DNA from: Fusarium oxysporum f. sp. lycopersici 4287
Lineage: Eukaryota > Ascomycota > Sordariomycetes > Hypocreales > Nectriaceae
NCBI RefSeq assembly: GCF_000149955.1
Contig: NC_030991.1
Coordinates: forward strand, 2,973,571-3,037,570
Length of the DNA: 64,000 nucleotides
Direction: 5' to 3'
Shown here: one piece after another, positions 21,897-33,881 of the stretch
Numbering within the stretch: the first letter of the stretch is position 1
Layout of the letters: the number at the start of each line of letters is the position of its first letter
Position numbers and translations under genes: made by a program
The notes under the pieces: model-generated
What the model was told of the DNA's origin: nothing
What the model saw: the letters and a program-made list of their open reading frames with translations, nothing else
Database searches by the model: none

Positions 21897-24800
21897 CTAA
21901 TATCGCTGGGCGTGTTGCAAAGGGACAGGAGGCGGTGGAGGTGAAGCCAAATGCCTGAATTCCTTGAGAACTGGGGGCGCCGGAGGAGGGGGAGGGGGCA
22001 TAGGATCTTCGTGAGAGCGTCGTTGCTTACTAGGGACAACTTCTTCGATACGTCCAACACTGCTCTTGCGTGCAAGACGAGCAGGGCGCTGGCCAGGTTC
22101 ATCTGGAATTGGGGCTGACATGCTACGAGGGATATGAGGTCGCGCCGGTGGCTGGTAGACGGTGGATCGCAGCAGAGTGAGACTGGGCTCGGGGACTGGC
22201 GCTTCTCTCTCAGGCGACTGTTGAGGTGAGGTTTCTGGCGAGTATCGCTGAGAGAAGCTGGCTGGAATCGAAGGCACGTTGGGTCTGGGAGTGCTTCCTG
22301 GTTGATCATGGTTGCCCTCAATGATGAGTCTCATGGCTTTGGGGGTCGCTGGAAGTCCAATAACAGGTCCGTTGCGGGCGTACATGCTCTTTTGTGGGGG
22401 CTCAGTAGCACTGCGAGGTGGGATATCGTCAGGTAGAGGCTTAGGCTCAGCAGTCTTAACCGTGATCGCAAAAGCAGGAGCGAACTCGTTAGAATGAGGG
22501 ATTGAAGGTGTTTGGGCACGCTTGGCCAGAGACTTGCGGCGCTCCTCGAGTTCTCGTGCAGCCTGTTCCTTCTTTCGCTGACGCTCGTTATTCATTTGCT
22601 TGAGGTCACCAGCATGCTCAGTTGAAGTGGAACCGTCAAAGTTGGCGACCTCAGAATTGGCTCTGCGTCGGTGCTCCGAAGCATCTTGCTTGCTCAGTGC
22701 CGGCGAGCCAAGGCCTCGGCTGCTACTGCGGCTGTGCTTGTTCCTGAATTCCTCTTGAGCTGTTATGGCTGCTCTGTAGTTCTCTTCATCCTCGGAACCC
22801 TGGTACTGGTGAACAGTAGCACTCAGAGGCAAGGGTGACGAAGGAGAACGCTGTGCAGAACTCTCCCGGCCTTGGCTTCGGGCACGAAGTGTGAGAGCTG
22901 GCGGGCGAGAGAGACCTTCTGGGCTCCTGCGGCGGCTTCCACGGTTTGAATTGCGGCTTTGTGGTTTGACAATTGAACCGCTTACCTTGCGTACTGTGTT
23001 TGGCTCACCGATCTGACCATGTCGTGGAGTGCTCAAGTTCAGCAAGTACTCTGGAGACATGGGGATTGGGGAAGTTGGTGATCGTTTTGCCTTGGGCCAA
23101 TGGCAAGCGCTGACACGTCCACGGTCCTCGGAAGGTTCCCTGGAGCGTGTGGTTCGCTCTCGACTTCCAGGATGATCTGGTGAAGCATCCCGAGTTCTTG
23201 AATGGCTACGCTGACGACTGCGTTGTCTCTTGGAGTAGTGCTTGGCAGCATCCAAGCTATGGATGTAATCTTCTCGGTTTCGCACAGCTTGATGACGAAG
23301 GCTTCTTCCGGCGCTCGACGCAGAAGTGACCGAACCTGTCACAGAGGCTGGGCCTCTGCGGCGAGTTGGCCAGTGGTAGCGAGTAGAAAAAGTGACGGAC
23401 TGCTCTGGGGATGTAATGTCGTCATGAGAGGGCCCAGGATGCAGCGGTAGATTCACACCCACAGGAATGCGGTCACGAGAGCCATTGCGATGGTTACGTG
23501 ATGTTTGTTGCATTTTCAACATAGCGGCCTGGTCCGGTGGCGGTGAAAAATCTCCTTCGCTCGCTTGGACAATGAGTTGAGCATGCTCTCGCATCATCAT
23601 CGGGCTTGCAGTAGCGGCACGATGTGATGCGGTACCCATCATCATGTTGTCATTGCCAGATGGTGTTCGAACATGACCAGATCGAGGCTCATAGTCATCA
23701 GGCACAGCAGACAGCTCAGCAGATCGAAGTGCCCCCGGGTTGAGGTCTGAGGGAATCTCACCAATGGACGGCAAACGCCCACGTCCTCGGGCAGACACTG
23801 TGGTATTGAATCTGCTATTGTTTGAAGGGCGAAGGAAGGCTGTCGGGGCCTCGTTGTTGGAGGCATGAGAGAAAGCGGGAGAGCGGGCAGAGTCAGCGAT
23901 AGGGGTAACACCCGCGGCAATCGGGGTTTGACCACCGTCGCCAGCAAAGAACTTTGTCTTTTGCATTTGATCACCAAATGAGGTGATAAGCTTGAGAGCA
24001 GAGGTCTTTGCGATGCTGCGTTGGAGGCAACGTTGAACACCGGGAGGTGAGAGAGGCGGGCTTAGGATCTCAGGAATACTGGGAGTCATAGTCTGGAAGT
24101 TCAGCTGCGCGGCGGATGGAGAAGTCCAAGGCTCAGTAGACTCCTGGTCGGTGCAAGCAAAGCATCGGATTGCTAGCTGCTGTTGGCCATGTTGAACTGC
24201 CCACTTCCCCCATTTCCTGATAATAGCAGCTTGTCGTTCCCAAACACTAGGGGCTGAGAGGCATGTGAGGATCAGTGCCTCCATGTAACGCTTGTGAGAG
24301 ATATAAACCTCAATAGCGTCATTGTGATCACCCATGCCAAGCATAATAGTAACTGCTGTGTGCACGTCGCCAGCCTCAAGCAGGCGCTGGACGTATGTAT
24401 GGCCAAGCTTCTGTTGTGAGGCATGGCCGCCGATGCCACTCAGAGCCAATAACATCCAGTCAGAAGAAGTCATGTTCTCGAAGTTTGCGTTCATGATATT
24501 GGGATTGATATCATCAAGCCATTTGGCCAAGAGAATGCGGCTGGGAGATCCTTGGGTATGCCTACTCATCTCATCCCTAATCAGGTCTTCAACCTCTTTG
24601 TTCCATCCGAAGATGGTATTGAGCATTTGACGGCGCAGATCATCATTGGTGAGACGAGCACTGTTGGCACCCATAGCATGTTTGTAAGGAATGTCACTGA
24701 GACGCGCCCGAGCACACTTGAATAGGTCGTGCACCTTGTTGTCGTCAGGGCTACGGGGAACTTCATTGCGCAGGCGAGAAGGTCTTCTTCGTGATCGGCT

Positions 24801-26395
24801 TGAGGCTATGGAAGGAACACTTGTAGTGCCAAGAGAGTATCCCATGGAATAAGTGTCCAAATCTCTCGTGTTACCGTGAGCACTGTTGCCAATAGTTGAT
24901 GACCTGATCGAGGTTGTAGCCGAGATATAGGTGTTTTCTGACAGTCCTCTTGACCTCATGGATCCGGGGTAACGGCCAGGGGTTTGGGACGACCCAGCTG
25001 AGGATTTCGATAAGGATGAAAGTCCGCTCCGACTTGAGACAGGGCTAGCTGATTCGTAAGGCTCATTACCAGAGCCGTAAGCTTGGCGTCGAGTCAGGCG
25101 AGCAAATGGTGATAAGTGATCTTCGTCACTCTCGGAAATATCCATATACAGGGGAATAGAGCTCGTCTCAGACTCGGAGGCGATAGTAGTAGTCGAGGTC
25201 GCTGATCGATCACCACTTTCTTCTGAGACTGGAGGAGAGGGTGGCAATAGGATTGCTGGGTGTTGGACATTGGCAACCATGATGGCCGGGGACTTCAGGT
25301 CGAACTGCTGCACGGTATTATTGGGTCCAAGGGTGAACAACGTGGCACCTGGGCCATAGACGGCGAGGCCGCGAACAAGATCAAGAGTCGGGATGGGATC
25401 ATGGGTGATGTGCTTTGTCCTAACATCCCATGACTGTGTTTGCCTGTGTATATGTTAGTTGATGATAAGGAGTCATGCAGCTAAGCGCGCGCGTAGCCTA
25501 GGGTGTTTTATGGTGATGGCAAGCTGCAAACTTACGAGTCGGAATATTGAATTATGCGACCGTTCTTGGACCATCCCATCCAGTTGGGTCCATCCCTCGT
25601 GACCTCAGCTTTCCTAAGGTTTCGAACCACCTTTGCAGGGTCATCAGCGCTGTACTTCTTTGCCACGCTCCAGACTCGTAAGTCACCGTCATGCATCTGG
25701 ACAGCAAGCATGTCGGACTTTTGCCGAGGCGAAGAAGCATGCCATGCGAGGTTGACGATGGGTGATGGTCCTTTGGAAGTGGTAAGATTGTGTAAGATAG
25801 TAAAGCGTGGTTGCAAGGTTGCAACGAATAAAGAGCCATTCTGGTAGCTGAGACTGTGTTAGTGAGATTTGAGTGAAAAGGAGGATCACGACTCACCCGA
25901 TAGCAAAGGTTCGACAATCAGCCGACGGTGCCAATGCCGTCACAGAAATTTGGTCAGTAGTTCGTGAAGAAACATGTTCGGATGTTGAAGGCTCAAACAT
26001 GATAATGCTTCCTTTTGTATTGCCTTCAAATAGTCAGTCATGATCATCAAAACTTATTTCAGTAACTTACCAAAAGCCACATTGCCATTTTTCATCCACG
26101 CTGCGACAGTTAAATGATCATAACAGGCAAATCGAGAGATCTCATCGCCTGTCATTAGATCCCACACAATTGCTGTTTGGCCAGCATCGTAACTGACAAC
26201 GAAGCGGCCACCACCAGCCTCACTCTGATTATCAACCACTAACAATTGAACCTCATCAGCGTGTCGAGAAAACCTTCGTTCAATGGTAAGAGTATCATGG
26301 TGACAGCAAACAACGGATGAACCCTGGGCGTACAAGAACATGGACGCAGTGGCGGCGCAGGGGTCAAAGTACTTTAAATCGGTAACATGAGGCAT
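21897..26395 (-). CDS. WD40-repeat protein with helical repeat region and long Ser/Arg-rich tail
   Basis: Four exons: 26395-26071, 26023-25897, 25847-25536 and 25443-21897, with introns of 47, 49 and 92 nt, all GT-AG. The protein is 1,436 aa from the first in-frame ATG (26395); the open frame extends upstream to about 26584 without an ATG, so the usual N-terminus may be lost. Residues 1-330 are WD40-like (FVVSYDAGQTAIVWDLMTGD, MLAVQMHDGDLRVWSVAKK, GWSKNGRIIQYSDS). Residues about 490-700 form an alpha-solenoid resembling WDR17/Gemin5-type TPR regions (LLEAGDVHTAVTIMLGMGDH, HGQQQLAIRCFA). The rest is long, Ser/Pro/Arg-rich and probably disordered. Function is not known. The neat splicing argues that it was recently functional, but the premature stop and missing start suggest a decaying copy. 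Confidence 0.82.
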
Positions 26396-29300
26396 CGTGG
26401 TGTTATATAGGACCTGCGACGTCTGCCTGCTTGTTGCGGACGTTCTACCGGAACCGAATGGTCCAGTCCGGTTTGAGGCGAAGTTCCCAAGATATTGTGA
26501 GCTAAGTGGCCAAAATTGACTCAAGTAGCGACGCTGACGGCTGTTAACGGATATCAAAGCGAAGTCGTAGAGTATGGCCTTCAACCTTACGTTTGCAATC
26601 CTTAGGCTTTCGGTGGGCAGTAAAAGGTGCGGGTGGCATCACCTCTGGCTAAGTGGACATGGCAGTCGGCCGCTATAAATCCCAAATCGTCACATCGTGG
26701 GATCTTCCTGGAAGAGTATACCGGCTAACAGCAGGCGGGGCCAACACTCTCCACAAAACCAAGATTCCTCCCGTATCTAAAGCCGACAGGACACTTGTAC
26801 GGCACTCGTTAGCGCTGGAGAGTACATATCTAGGTACAAGTAGGTTATCGTCACTAGCTTCCGCACGTTGGGACAAACAAGGAAGGCGATCCAGTTCCAA
26901 TGGCCCATGAGATCTCCGTCGCGCAGCCAAAGTTCGCAGTACGGCACAGATGAAAGAATTGGGAGACTGGAATTCCTCCAAGTGACAATGACTTCTATGA
27001 AGCATTGAGAGAAAAGACAAATTTTCAGCGAAACTGGTCGACAACAGTTCATTTTGCTACATGGGAAGAAGCGAACATACAAATGCACCAATGCCTGGGT
27101 TTTCACGATGCTGGTGATTCTGTCATTCAAGCCGAAGGTTGTGATCTGAATGGGAAAGCACAGCGCTTACCAACGATGATAATTGGTCAGTTTCTCAATT
27201 GCGTTGAATACGCTTTGAGAACTTCGTCTGCTTCTCGGCCAATGCGTACATAGTCTCGCTCCACGGCGTCTGGGCTGAGTGGCAGTTTGATCATCGCTGC
27301 CATTCAGCCGTCGCCCGTCGCCAACCTGAGGGTATTTGGGGCAACGTGAGCAATCGAAAGTGGATATCACAGGCTCGGCGTTGGTGGCCAAGGCACGGGC
27401 ACGTACCGTGCTCACCGACCATCTCAACACTATGAGGCGAACGTTGGCGCTAAAGAAAAGTAATAAGCCATCTGATCCCTGGACATTTAATGATTAGGAT
27501 GAGAGGTTATACTGTACTAGGTTAGCTACTCGCTGTTCGATTTTAGGGCCAACATCATCATGGACCTTTTCATCACCTCATTCTTCCTAACAGGCTGGCG
27601 ATCGTCATCTCTAATCGGAGTATGGATATATCCCCCGGCCCCTGTCAACGCCCACCGCCAAACGCTATTACCTGTGATCCCTGGTCCTTGCTATCACGAA
27701 CTCTACCGTTACCATGATCAGTGCTCCCACTTATTTACTTTCGGTCCCGTACAGAGCTTACCGTCAAATTTGGCTCCCGAAGCGACGAAAGATTTTTGTG
27801 ACATTAGCGGACCATTGATCCATTGAACTGCAGCTCTGTATGTACCACTAGGAAATGGTTTTGGCTAAAGAATAGGTTCTACTTATCATGAAGACGTGCA
27901 CGAAGAATACGGAAATGTCGAGGCTTTATGCTCAATCATGCCGCCAGTCATGCCGCCCGTTGGTGCCATTCTCACCCTCATCATCCCTATCGTTTCTCTT
28001 CTCGTCTGAACCATGCAAGCGAGACGCTTACCCGGGATCCCAGTGAACACGTCAAAAAGGGCACCCCGCACGCTTCCATTTTAGGATCCACAACCCCCTG
28101 TGCGGCCCTGTCCTTTGCACTAAACACGGAGGGGTTGCCGCTGTGCTGAGTCCACTGGCGGAAGCTTTGTCTCTGGCACTGTGCCCTGCCCCATTATCTA
28201 CCATGCCGGGAATAATGGCACACTGAACGAGACAAGAAATGAAACGGTTAACTAGCAGAGCTGATGCTTCTGATTAAGTTGTGTTCTACTTCTCTGCTTT
28301 AGGTGGCCATCCCGCATGCTCGCCGCAGCACTACTTTCAGGTGGCTTGATGTAAGGTAGGCTCCAATACTCAGTAAGAGCTTGGCAAGCCCAAATTTAGA
28401 ATTCTTTTTTTAAACGATGCTCTTTACGCTCTGCGAACAGGTAGAGAGCCCAGCGTCGTGTCTCCAAAGGAATAAGTTACATATGTTCCTGGAGAACAGG
28501 ACTGACTCCCGTTACTCACATGGCTCCGTTTTGAAGGTGTGCGACCCCCGTTGATCGATCTTGCCAGGGTACATTCTTGAAAATAGATTGCCATGGCCGG
28601 CGAAGCCAACTTGGTTCATCGGTTCCCCAGCCCCCCAAACGTCGTATGTAGGCACGATCAGGGCGCGTGGCCTGCAATTGATACATCTAGCGCTTGGAAG
28701 ATGCAGCTTCTTCAACTCAACCGATCTGTCACATATCTCAAACATGCAGATTCTATCACGTGAAGCGATTTTGTAAGACGTTTTGAACCCATACGATCCC
28801 TTTTGGCAAGTTCGCATCGCCGATACAACCGCCAAATACGTCAGAAACAAAAGCTCACAATGAAACCAAGCGCCGGCGGCGGGTATACTACTTCTCTTTG
28901 TTCTTGAGATGTTGGAGGTTGACATGGGAAGTGCTAACAGCAGATCAACATAAATGCAGCATGGAAAGCGGAGACACATCCGGGACTAGGGGCAGCAAGC
29001 GCTAATGCAGCCCTTTGGTCTGAGGATGCCTTTCTTCTTGCGGGAACGGATGTGCTCCGCGGCTGACAGGGAATTGCAAGAAGGTCTGCATGGACCACGG
29101 CATGGTTATTACGGGACTGTCATCTTGAAAGAAATGATCAGTTCTGAGGCTTCACAAAAGCAATGCATGGTTCATGCCGGATGAAACAAAGAATAGTGAC
29201 TTAAACCTGAATGTTTCCCGCTTTGTGCTGACCAGACCTTCTATACTACTAGAGTTTTTCTGTGATTTGTCACGGTTCACTCTTCTTCTATTTCTGTTCC

Positions 29301-29563
29301 TCTCGCATCTTTCTCTTTGCTACAAGCTGAAGATACTTGACGAAACATCTCGCCATCAAGCTCCCGCCTGCTTGGCTGGCCTGTTCTCCTGTCGTTGAAG
29401 CCAGCGACTACAGTTTGCTCCTGAACCAAACTTTTGCTCCCATCTCAAACCTTGACGACTCACTCACTTCCTTCGGAGCTCTTAACATCCGAAGTCAGCT
29501 TCACTTCAAGTCAGGACTATTTAAACCTATCCGATTGACTTTTAACAACAACTCCCACTGAAC
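26396..29563. other. Long spacer with CT-rich leader of the bZIP gene at its right end
   Basis: About 3.2 kb with no credible gene; several open frames of 90-155 codons (for example 28512-28979 minus) have no motif. The segment 29270-29330 is pyrimidine-rich (TCTTCTTCTATTTC...), as is typical near fungal transcription starts, and probably belongs to the bZIP gene at 29564. Confidence 0.5.
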
Positions 29564-31477
29564 ATGTCAACTGCATCGATAACCCGTTTGAGTAGACTCG
29601 GATCTGCCGCAACAGATTCGACCGGCACACCGCCTAACTCTCCACTCACACCATCGACACCCACCTGGCCTTCTAGAGACTTTATTCTATCGAAACCGGC
29701 TGCCAGCCAGGACAATAAACAACCATATGGAGGCGGGCTTGGAGAGGGTCAATGTGATAGCCCTCGTGATGAGGTGTGCACAGGTGGACTAGTCTCAATG
29801 TTGCATACTGGACCAGCATCTCAACATCCGTCAAATCATTCTTCGAGGCCCCCCTTAGGAAATGGCCAAGTCTCGCCTTCCTCAGTTCGACACAGACACT
29901 TCGGTGGCCGCGATCTGCGCCAAGATGTGAGCAATGTTCCCTATACAAATGGCGAGGAAAGATCACAGCAGGTCCCCCAAAAGACTCTTGGTGTCCATAA
30001 CATACTCAACCCTATGGAGCCACAACTACCGGCTTCAGGGGGTAATGGTCATCATCCTCCAGCAGCTCGTCCATCTGAATCCGCGACACTAGACCAGACA
30101 GTTGGCCCAATCTCAAGATCTTTTCCTGGCGCAAAAGCTTTCCCACCAGCCCAACCTGCGTCAATTTCTCTTCCAGGTACGCCATTGGGGCCGATGACAC
30201 CTATCGGAGGGCCGTCATCAGGACGCAATTCCCCGACGGCTTTCCCATTTCCTGCCGTAAATAGTGCAAGACCAAAAGCCAGCCCGACACAACATCCCCG
30301 AGCCATAAGTGTTAGTCATGCGCCATCTCGAGAATCTGATGGGCGACAGTCTTTACATGGCTTTTCATCTACTAAGCGACCGTTCGAGGATATAACGCCA
30401 GAAGACACCAGAACTCAATATCCCCATCTACATCCTTTAACTGGAGCACCCACTGGTCCTCCCTCAACGATGTCGGATCATGGTAGGTTGCATTCACAGC
30501 AGCCGATTGCTTCTCTTGGAACACAAGCTCCTCTCTCTACTTTCCCCCCTAGCCATGCGCCGGGTCGCACGCAACCGCCTCTGGTACACTCTCAAACTTC
30601 ATATTCTCCTAACATGCAGGCTGGCCGGCCGTTCCCGAGTCCAGGGCCCCTAAGCGAGTCCGCCTCGCCGTGGTCAGAAACACTGCGAAGACATGGGATG
30701 GGGGGGTCTCTTTTTGGCGTTGAGGGACAGCAAGCGTTATTGGCACTTCCGGGGAGCGAGGCACCTATCCCTGTTCATATGGACTTTTCGCAGGCGTCTA
30801 AGAAAGCAGACGAGAAGAGACAGCGAAATGCAGTGGCTTCAACAAGGCATAGGAGGAAGAAGAAGATCATGCAGGAGGAGAATTCAAAACAACTACAAGA
30901 GCTCCGGGATGAAAGGCACCTCATGGAAATAAGGATTGAGGGGTTGATTCAACAACGGGACTTCTACCGTGAAGACCGTAACCGGTTACGAGACATTGTC
31001 GCACAAACGCCATCAATAAGTGGCCTTGCCGCCGGACCTCCTAGTCCTACTATTTCGACAAGCAATTCTTATGCAGAGACGGGGTCGTTAGCATCAGGGC
31101 CATCTGGGTCCATGAGTTACGGAGATGTACCACCGAACGAAAGACCAGCCAAACGCCGTCGAACCGATGACCATCCTGAATACTCGCTACCACCATATGA
31201 ATCCCCTGCGAGCGCGCACCCAAGTGCATCCCGAAGTGGGCCTCCGATGCCCATTCCAGGTTGCGACGCGCCATCATGCCCATCCTCTGCGGCGTCCTCA
31301 GCAAGCGGCGAAAGGTTACCGCCCTTGAGAGCAATGGAAGGCCGACCTCCTACTGGCCCATCCCCTGGGTCAGGTGCGCAAGAGCAGGATTCGCGAACTG
31401 GCAAATGGGTTCCCGTTCAGCCTCGAATGGCAGAAACCGGATGGGCAACAAGTGACACTCACCGCAGGCCTTGGTGA
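29564..31477 (+). CDS. bZIP transcription factor, 637 aa
   Basis: Single exon from an ATG in good context (GAACATGTC). Residues 1-400 are Ser/Pro/Gly/Thr-rich and disordered. The basic region lies at about 413-436 (KKADEKRQRNAVASTRHRRK, with the N-x7-R spacing NAVASTRHR). It is followed by a coiled-coil stretch (EENSKQLQELRDERHLMEIR, then QQRDFYREDRNRLRDIV) ending near residue 485. This has the layout of fungal bZIP activators in which the zipper is short and runs into an RDRLRD-type segment. A second basic cluster, PAKRRRTDD, near residue 530 may be the nuclear signal. No introns or breaks are visible. The target genes cannot be deduced from the sequence. Confidence 0.88.
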   Translation: MSTASITRLSRLGSAATDSTGTPPNSPLTPSTPTWPSRDFILSKPAASQDNKQPYGGGLGEGQCDSPRDEVCTGGLVSMLHTGPASQHPSNHSSRPPLGNGQVSPSSVRHRHFGGRDLRQDVSNVPYTNGEERSQQVPQKTLGVHNILNPMEPQLPASGGNGHHPPAARPSESATLDQTVGPISRSFPGAKAFPPAQPASISLPGTPLGPMTPIGGPSSGRNSPTAFPFPAVNSARPKASPTQHPRAISVSHAPSRESDGRQSLHGFSSTKRPFEDITPEDTRTQYPHLHPLTGAPTGPPSTMSDHGRLHSQQPIASLGTQAPLSTFPPSHAPGRTQPPLVHSQTSYSPNMQAGRPFPSPGPLSESASPWSETLRRHGMGGSLFGVEGQQALLALPGSEAPIPVHMDFSQASKKADEKRQRNAVASTRHRRKKKIMQEENSKQLQELRDERHLMEIRIEGLIQQRDFYREDRNRLRDIVAQTPSISGLAAGPPSPTISTSNSYAETGSLASGPSGSMSYGDVPPNERPAKRRRTDDHPEYSLPPYESPASAHPSASRSGPPMPIPGCDAPSCPSSAASSASGERLPPLRAMEGRPPTGPSPGSGAQEQDSRTGKWVPVQPRMAETGWATSDTHRRPW

Positions 31478-32532
31478 GATGGAGTTTGATGTTTGAGATT
31501 TTCAGCACATTACAGTTACGGAGGCTAGTGTCCTCATCTACTCTGGAATACCGGAGTGGTTCAGGCTTTTGTCATGGCTTTGATGACGAACGGATGGGAC
31601 TTTTGGAAGATGCATCCGTTGGGCCAAGACGAGTTTATTACATTTTGTAATATTGTCTCGTTTATTCTCTTTCCTTCTTCTCCTCCAGGTCCAATGTTAT
31701 CTGTTGTCCAAGTTGAGAATAGCCAATTACACAACGCAGCCCTTCACGAACACAATGCTCGTTAATTACTACGGTAGCTATTTCGGTGTACAGCACGGCA
31801 GATATGGGCCCTTACGCAGACGCAGAGATCAACGGAAGCCTTTAATCTTGTGGGATCTTCATTTTTAAAAGCGCCTGACATCCCCATGCATAACCTACCG
31901 TAATGATCTATCCCGCAGTTTACCTCCCCCTCCGATTCATGGGTCCGCGTGACCGCCAACGGCATGATTCGCTATGCTACTGACGGTATTGGGATGCTTC
32001 TTCCCAAGTATCTCTTGTCGGAAATGTAGGGTAATAAAACTGACAGGGAATTCCCTTGGCCCTAAGCTAGGATGCAGCGTGAAGCCAATACAGGTGGCCA
32101 GGCCACGGCGTTGGAAATATCACAGCCACCCGAGTCTGCGCCTGGGGCATTAAGAAAAACGAATAACCGCTGTAGAGTGGTAGAAATTGAGAGAGTTTCT
32201 GTTCTTAAATATATTCTGGTACGCTCGCTAGCCAACGCCACGCCGACGCAAACAGTATACTCCTTGGAAACAAAATGGTGAGGAAATATAACACAACCGG
32301 GTATTTGAGATCCGAACGCCTCTTCTGTACCTCAAAATCTTCAGTCCGCTCAATCAGTGACCGTTGGCAACATGAGAAGCCCGACGTCGCCTATCCCGTC
32401 AATCGCCAGGTACTCATACACATGATTTTAAACAAAGAGTACATCTCATCAATTCAGTTTGGCATAAGTCGTTACTCATGCTTGTCCGGACTTTGCTCTT
32501 GTAAACCCACTTTGTACCCCCATAACATTCAT
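31478..32532. other. Convergent intergenic region
   Basis: Lies between the 3' ends of the bZIP gene and the C2H2 gene. No gene or repeat was seen. Confidence 0.5.
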
Positions 32533-33881
32533 TTATGACGGTGGGTTGCGACTTCGTCGATCGCGATTGGGTCCATCTGGTCGCTGAGCGAGTACAGCTC
32601 TCAGTTGCGGGTCGTCCTTGTCTTTGTCTATGTGATGAACACGGACATGTCTAGAAACCATTAGCATCAGAACCTAAATTCCGGAATGCTATATCTGGCT
32701 GCAGCGCAAGGATTGACCAGCAAGTTAACATACCGCTGAAGGTTATCTGGACGTGGATATTTGTGTTCCCTGTCAGGGCAAAAAGGGCAAACGTAGCCTG
32801 GAGAATCATGAACTAGACCATGTCTTAACATTTCATTCTTTCTCTTGAAGCCCTTGCCCCCTTCACTTCTCGGATATCCTTTGACTGGACAATAGTGTAG
32901 CCGTACTGACGAGTGCACATTCATATGAGAATTGAGAAGATATTTTGTCTGGAACGGTTCCACCCGGCATCCCTGGAATGTACATGTATATAAGCCGGCA
33001 ATAGGCTGCGGATGTGTCATTCCATCAATGCTCATCCGGTCGGTAATTGAGGTTGAGTTGATCGAGACTGATGCGGCGGGTGAAGAGGCAGAATGATCGG
33101 TATTCGGAGTCCCGGTAGCATTGCTACTACTATATTCCGTTGTGGCGCGAGCGTGGGTACCATTTGCAGGCTCATGATCTGTACTCCCCTCTGCCGTAGA
33201 GTGCGAGGAGAGTGTTCGATATCTATCTGGTGCTGAACGGGGTGATGACAGGAGATTGGTAGTCAAACTGAACCTATGCCCTAGATTTGCAGCTGGCGAA
33301 GGAGGGAAAGTCGAGGATGGGCCTGGGCGAGATCGACCGAGATCTTGTTCGGATGGGCGCTCTGGGGGTAAGTCTCGGAGCTCACCAAGTGTTGAACGAA
33401 GAGACGGGAGAGACTGTGATGGAAGAGTCTCCTTAGAATTGCCTGCTGGTGCGCGAAGCCCATGGTGAAGCGGCGGTAAGGCTCCGTTAGACGAAGGGAT
33501 GAGTGGCGATGTGACTTTGCTACCGGAGATATATCCCCGCGCAGACAGACCGTTGATCGGGAGTGCGTCTGCAGCGAGGTTGCCGTCGACGGCACTATCT
33601 CGCCACGATTCTTCATCTGGTGAGTCTTCGCCGCATGGAAGGTTTTCGCGGTCAACTTCGCGAGCTATGTCGGGGTTGCGTCCGCCGTCGAGATTATTTA
33701 TCAAGTTGGCATACCCAGAGGTTTCATAAAACTTGCTGTTACGACTGGCTTTAGTTGTAGGTATAAGGGGGGGAGGACTTGGAGATGACTCTTGGTGCCT
33801 TAGATATAGCGGTTCGAGTTTTGGGCTTTGAGGAGCCACGCCATCCGGGTCGTCTGTATCGTTCTGCGTAGCTAGGAACAT
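32533..33881 (-). CDS. C2H2 zinc-finger transcription factor, 421 aa, one finger defective
   Basis: Exon 1 is 33881-32734 and exon 2 is 32650-32533, with an 83-nt intron (GTATGT donor, GCTAAT branch, TAG acceptor) that splits the last finger: LQR|HVRVHHIDKDKDDPQ. Residues 1-290 are Ser/Pro-rich. Three C-terminal fingers follow. Finger 1: CTFQGCRVEPF...HMNVH. Finger 2: CPVKGYPRSEGGKGFKRKN...HGLVH, where the second Cys of a C-x4-C pair is Tyr. Finger 3: CPFCPDREHKYPRPDN...HVRVHH. The arrangement, with GGKGFKRKNEM and SPGYVCPFCPD, is a family common in Fusarium and relatives. The lost ligand in finger 2 suggests relaxed constraint in this copy. The C-terminus is short and basic (RDRRSRN). Confidence 0.85.

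Noticed and set aside
28512..28979. 155-codon open frame, minus strand
   Set aside because: Starts without supporting context and has no motif or codon pattern like the neighbouring genes.
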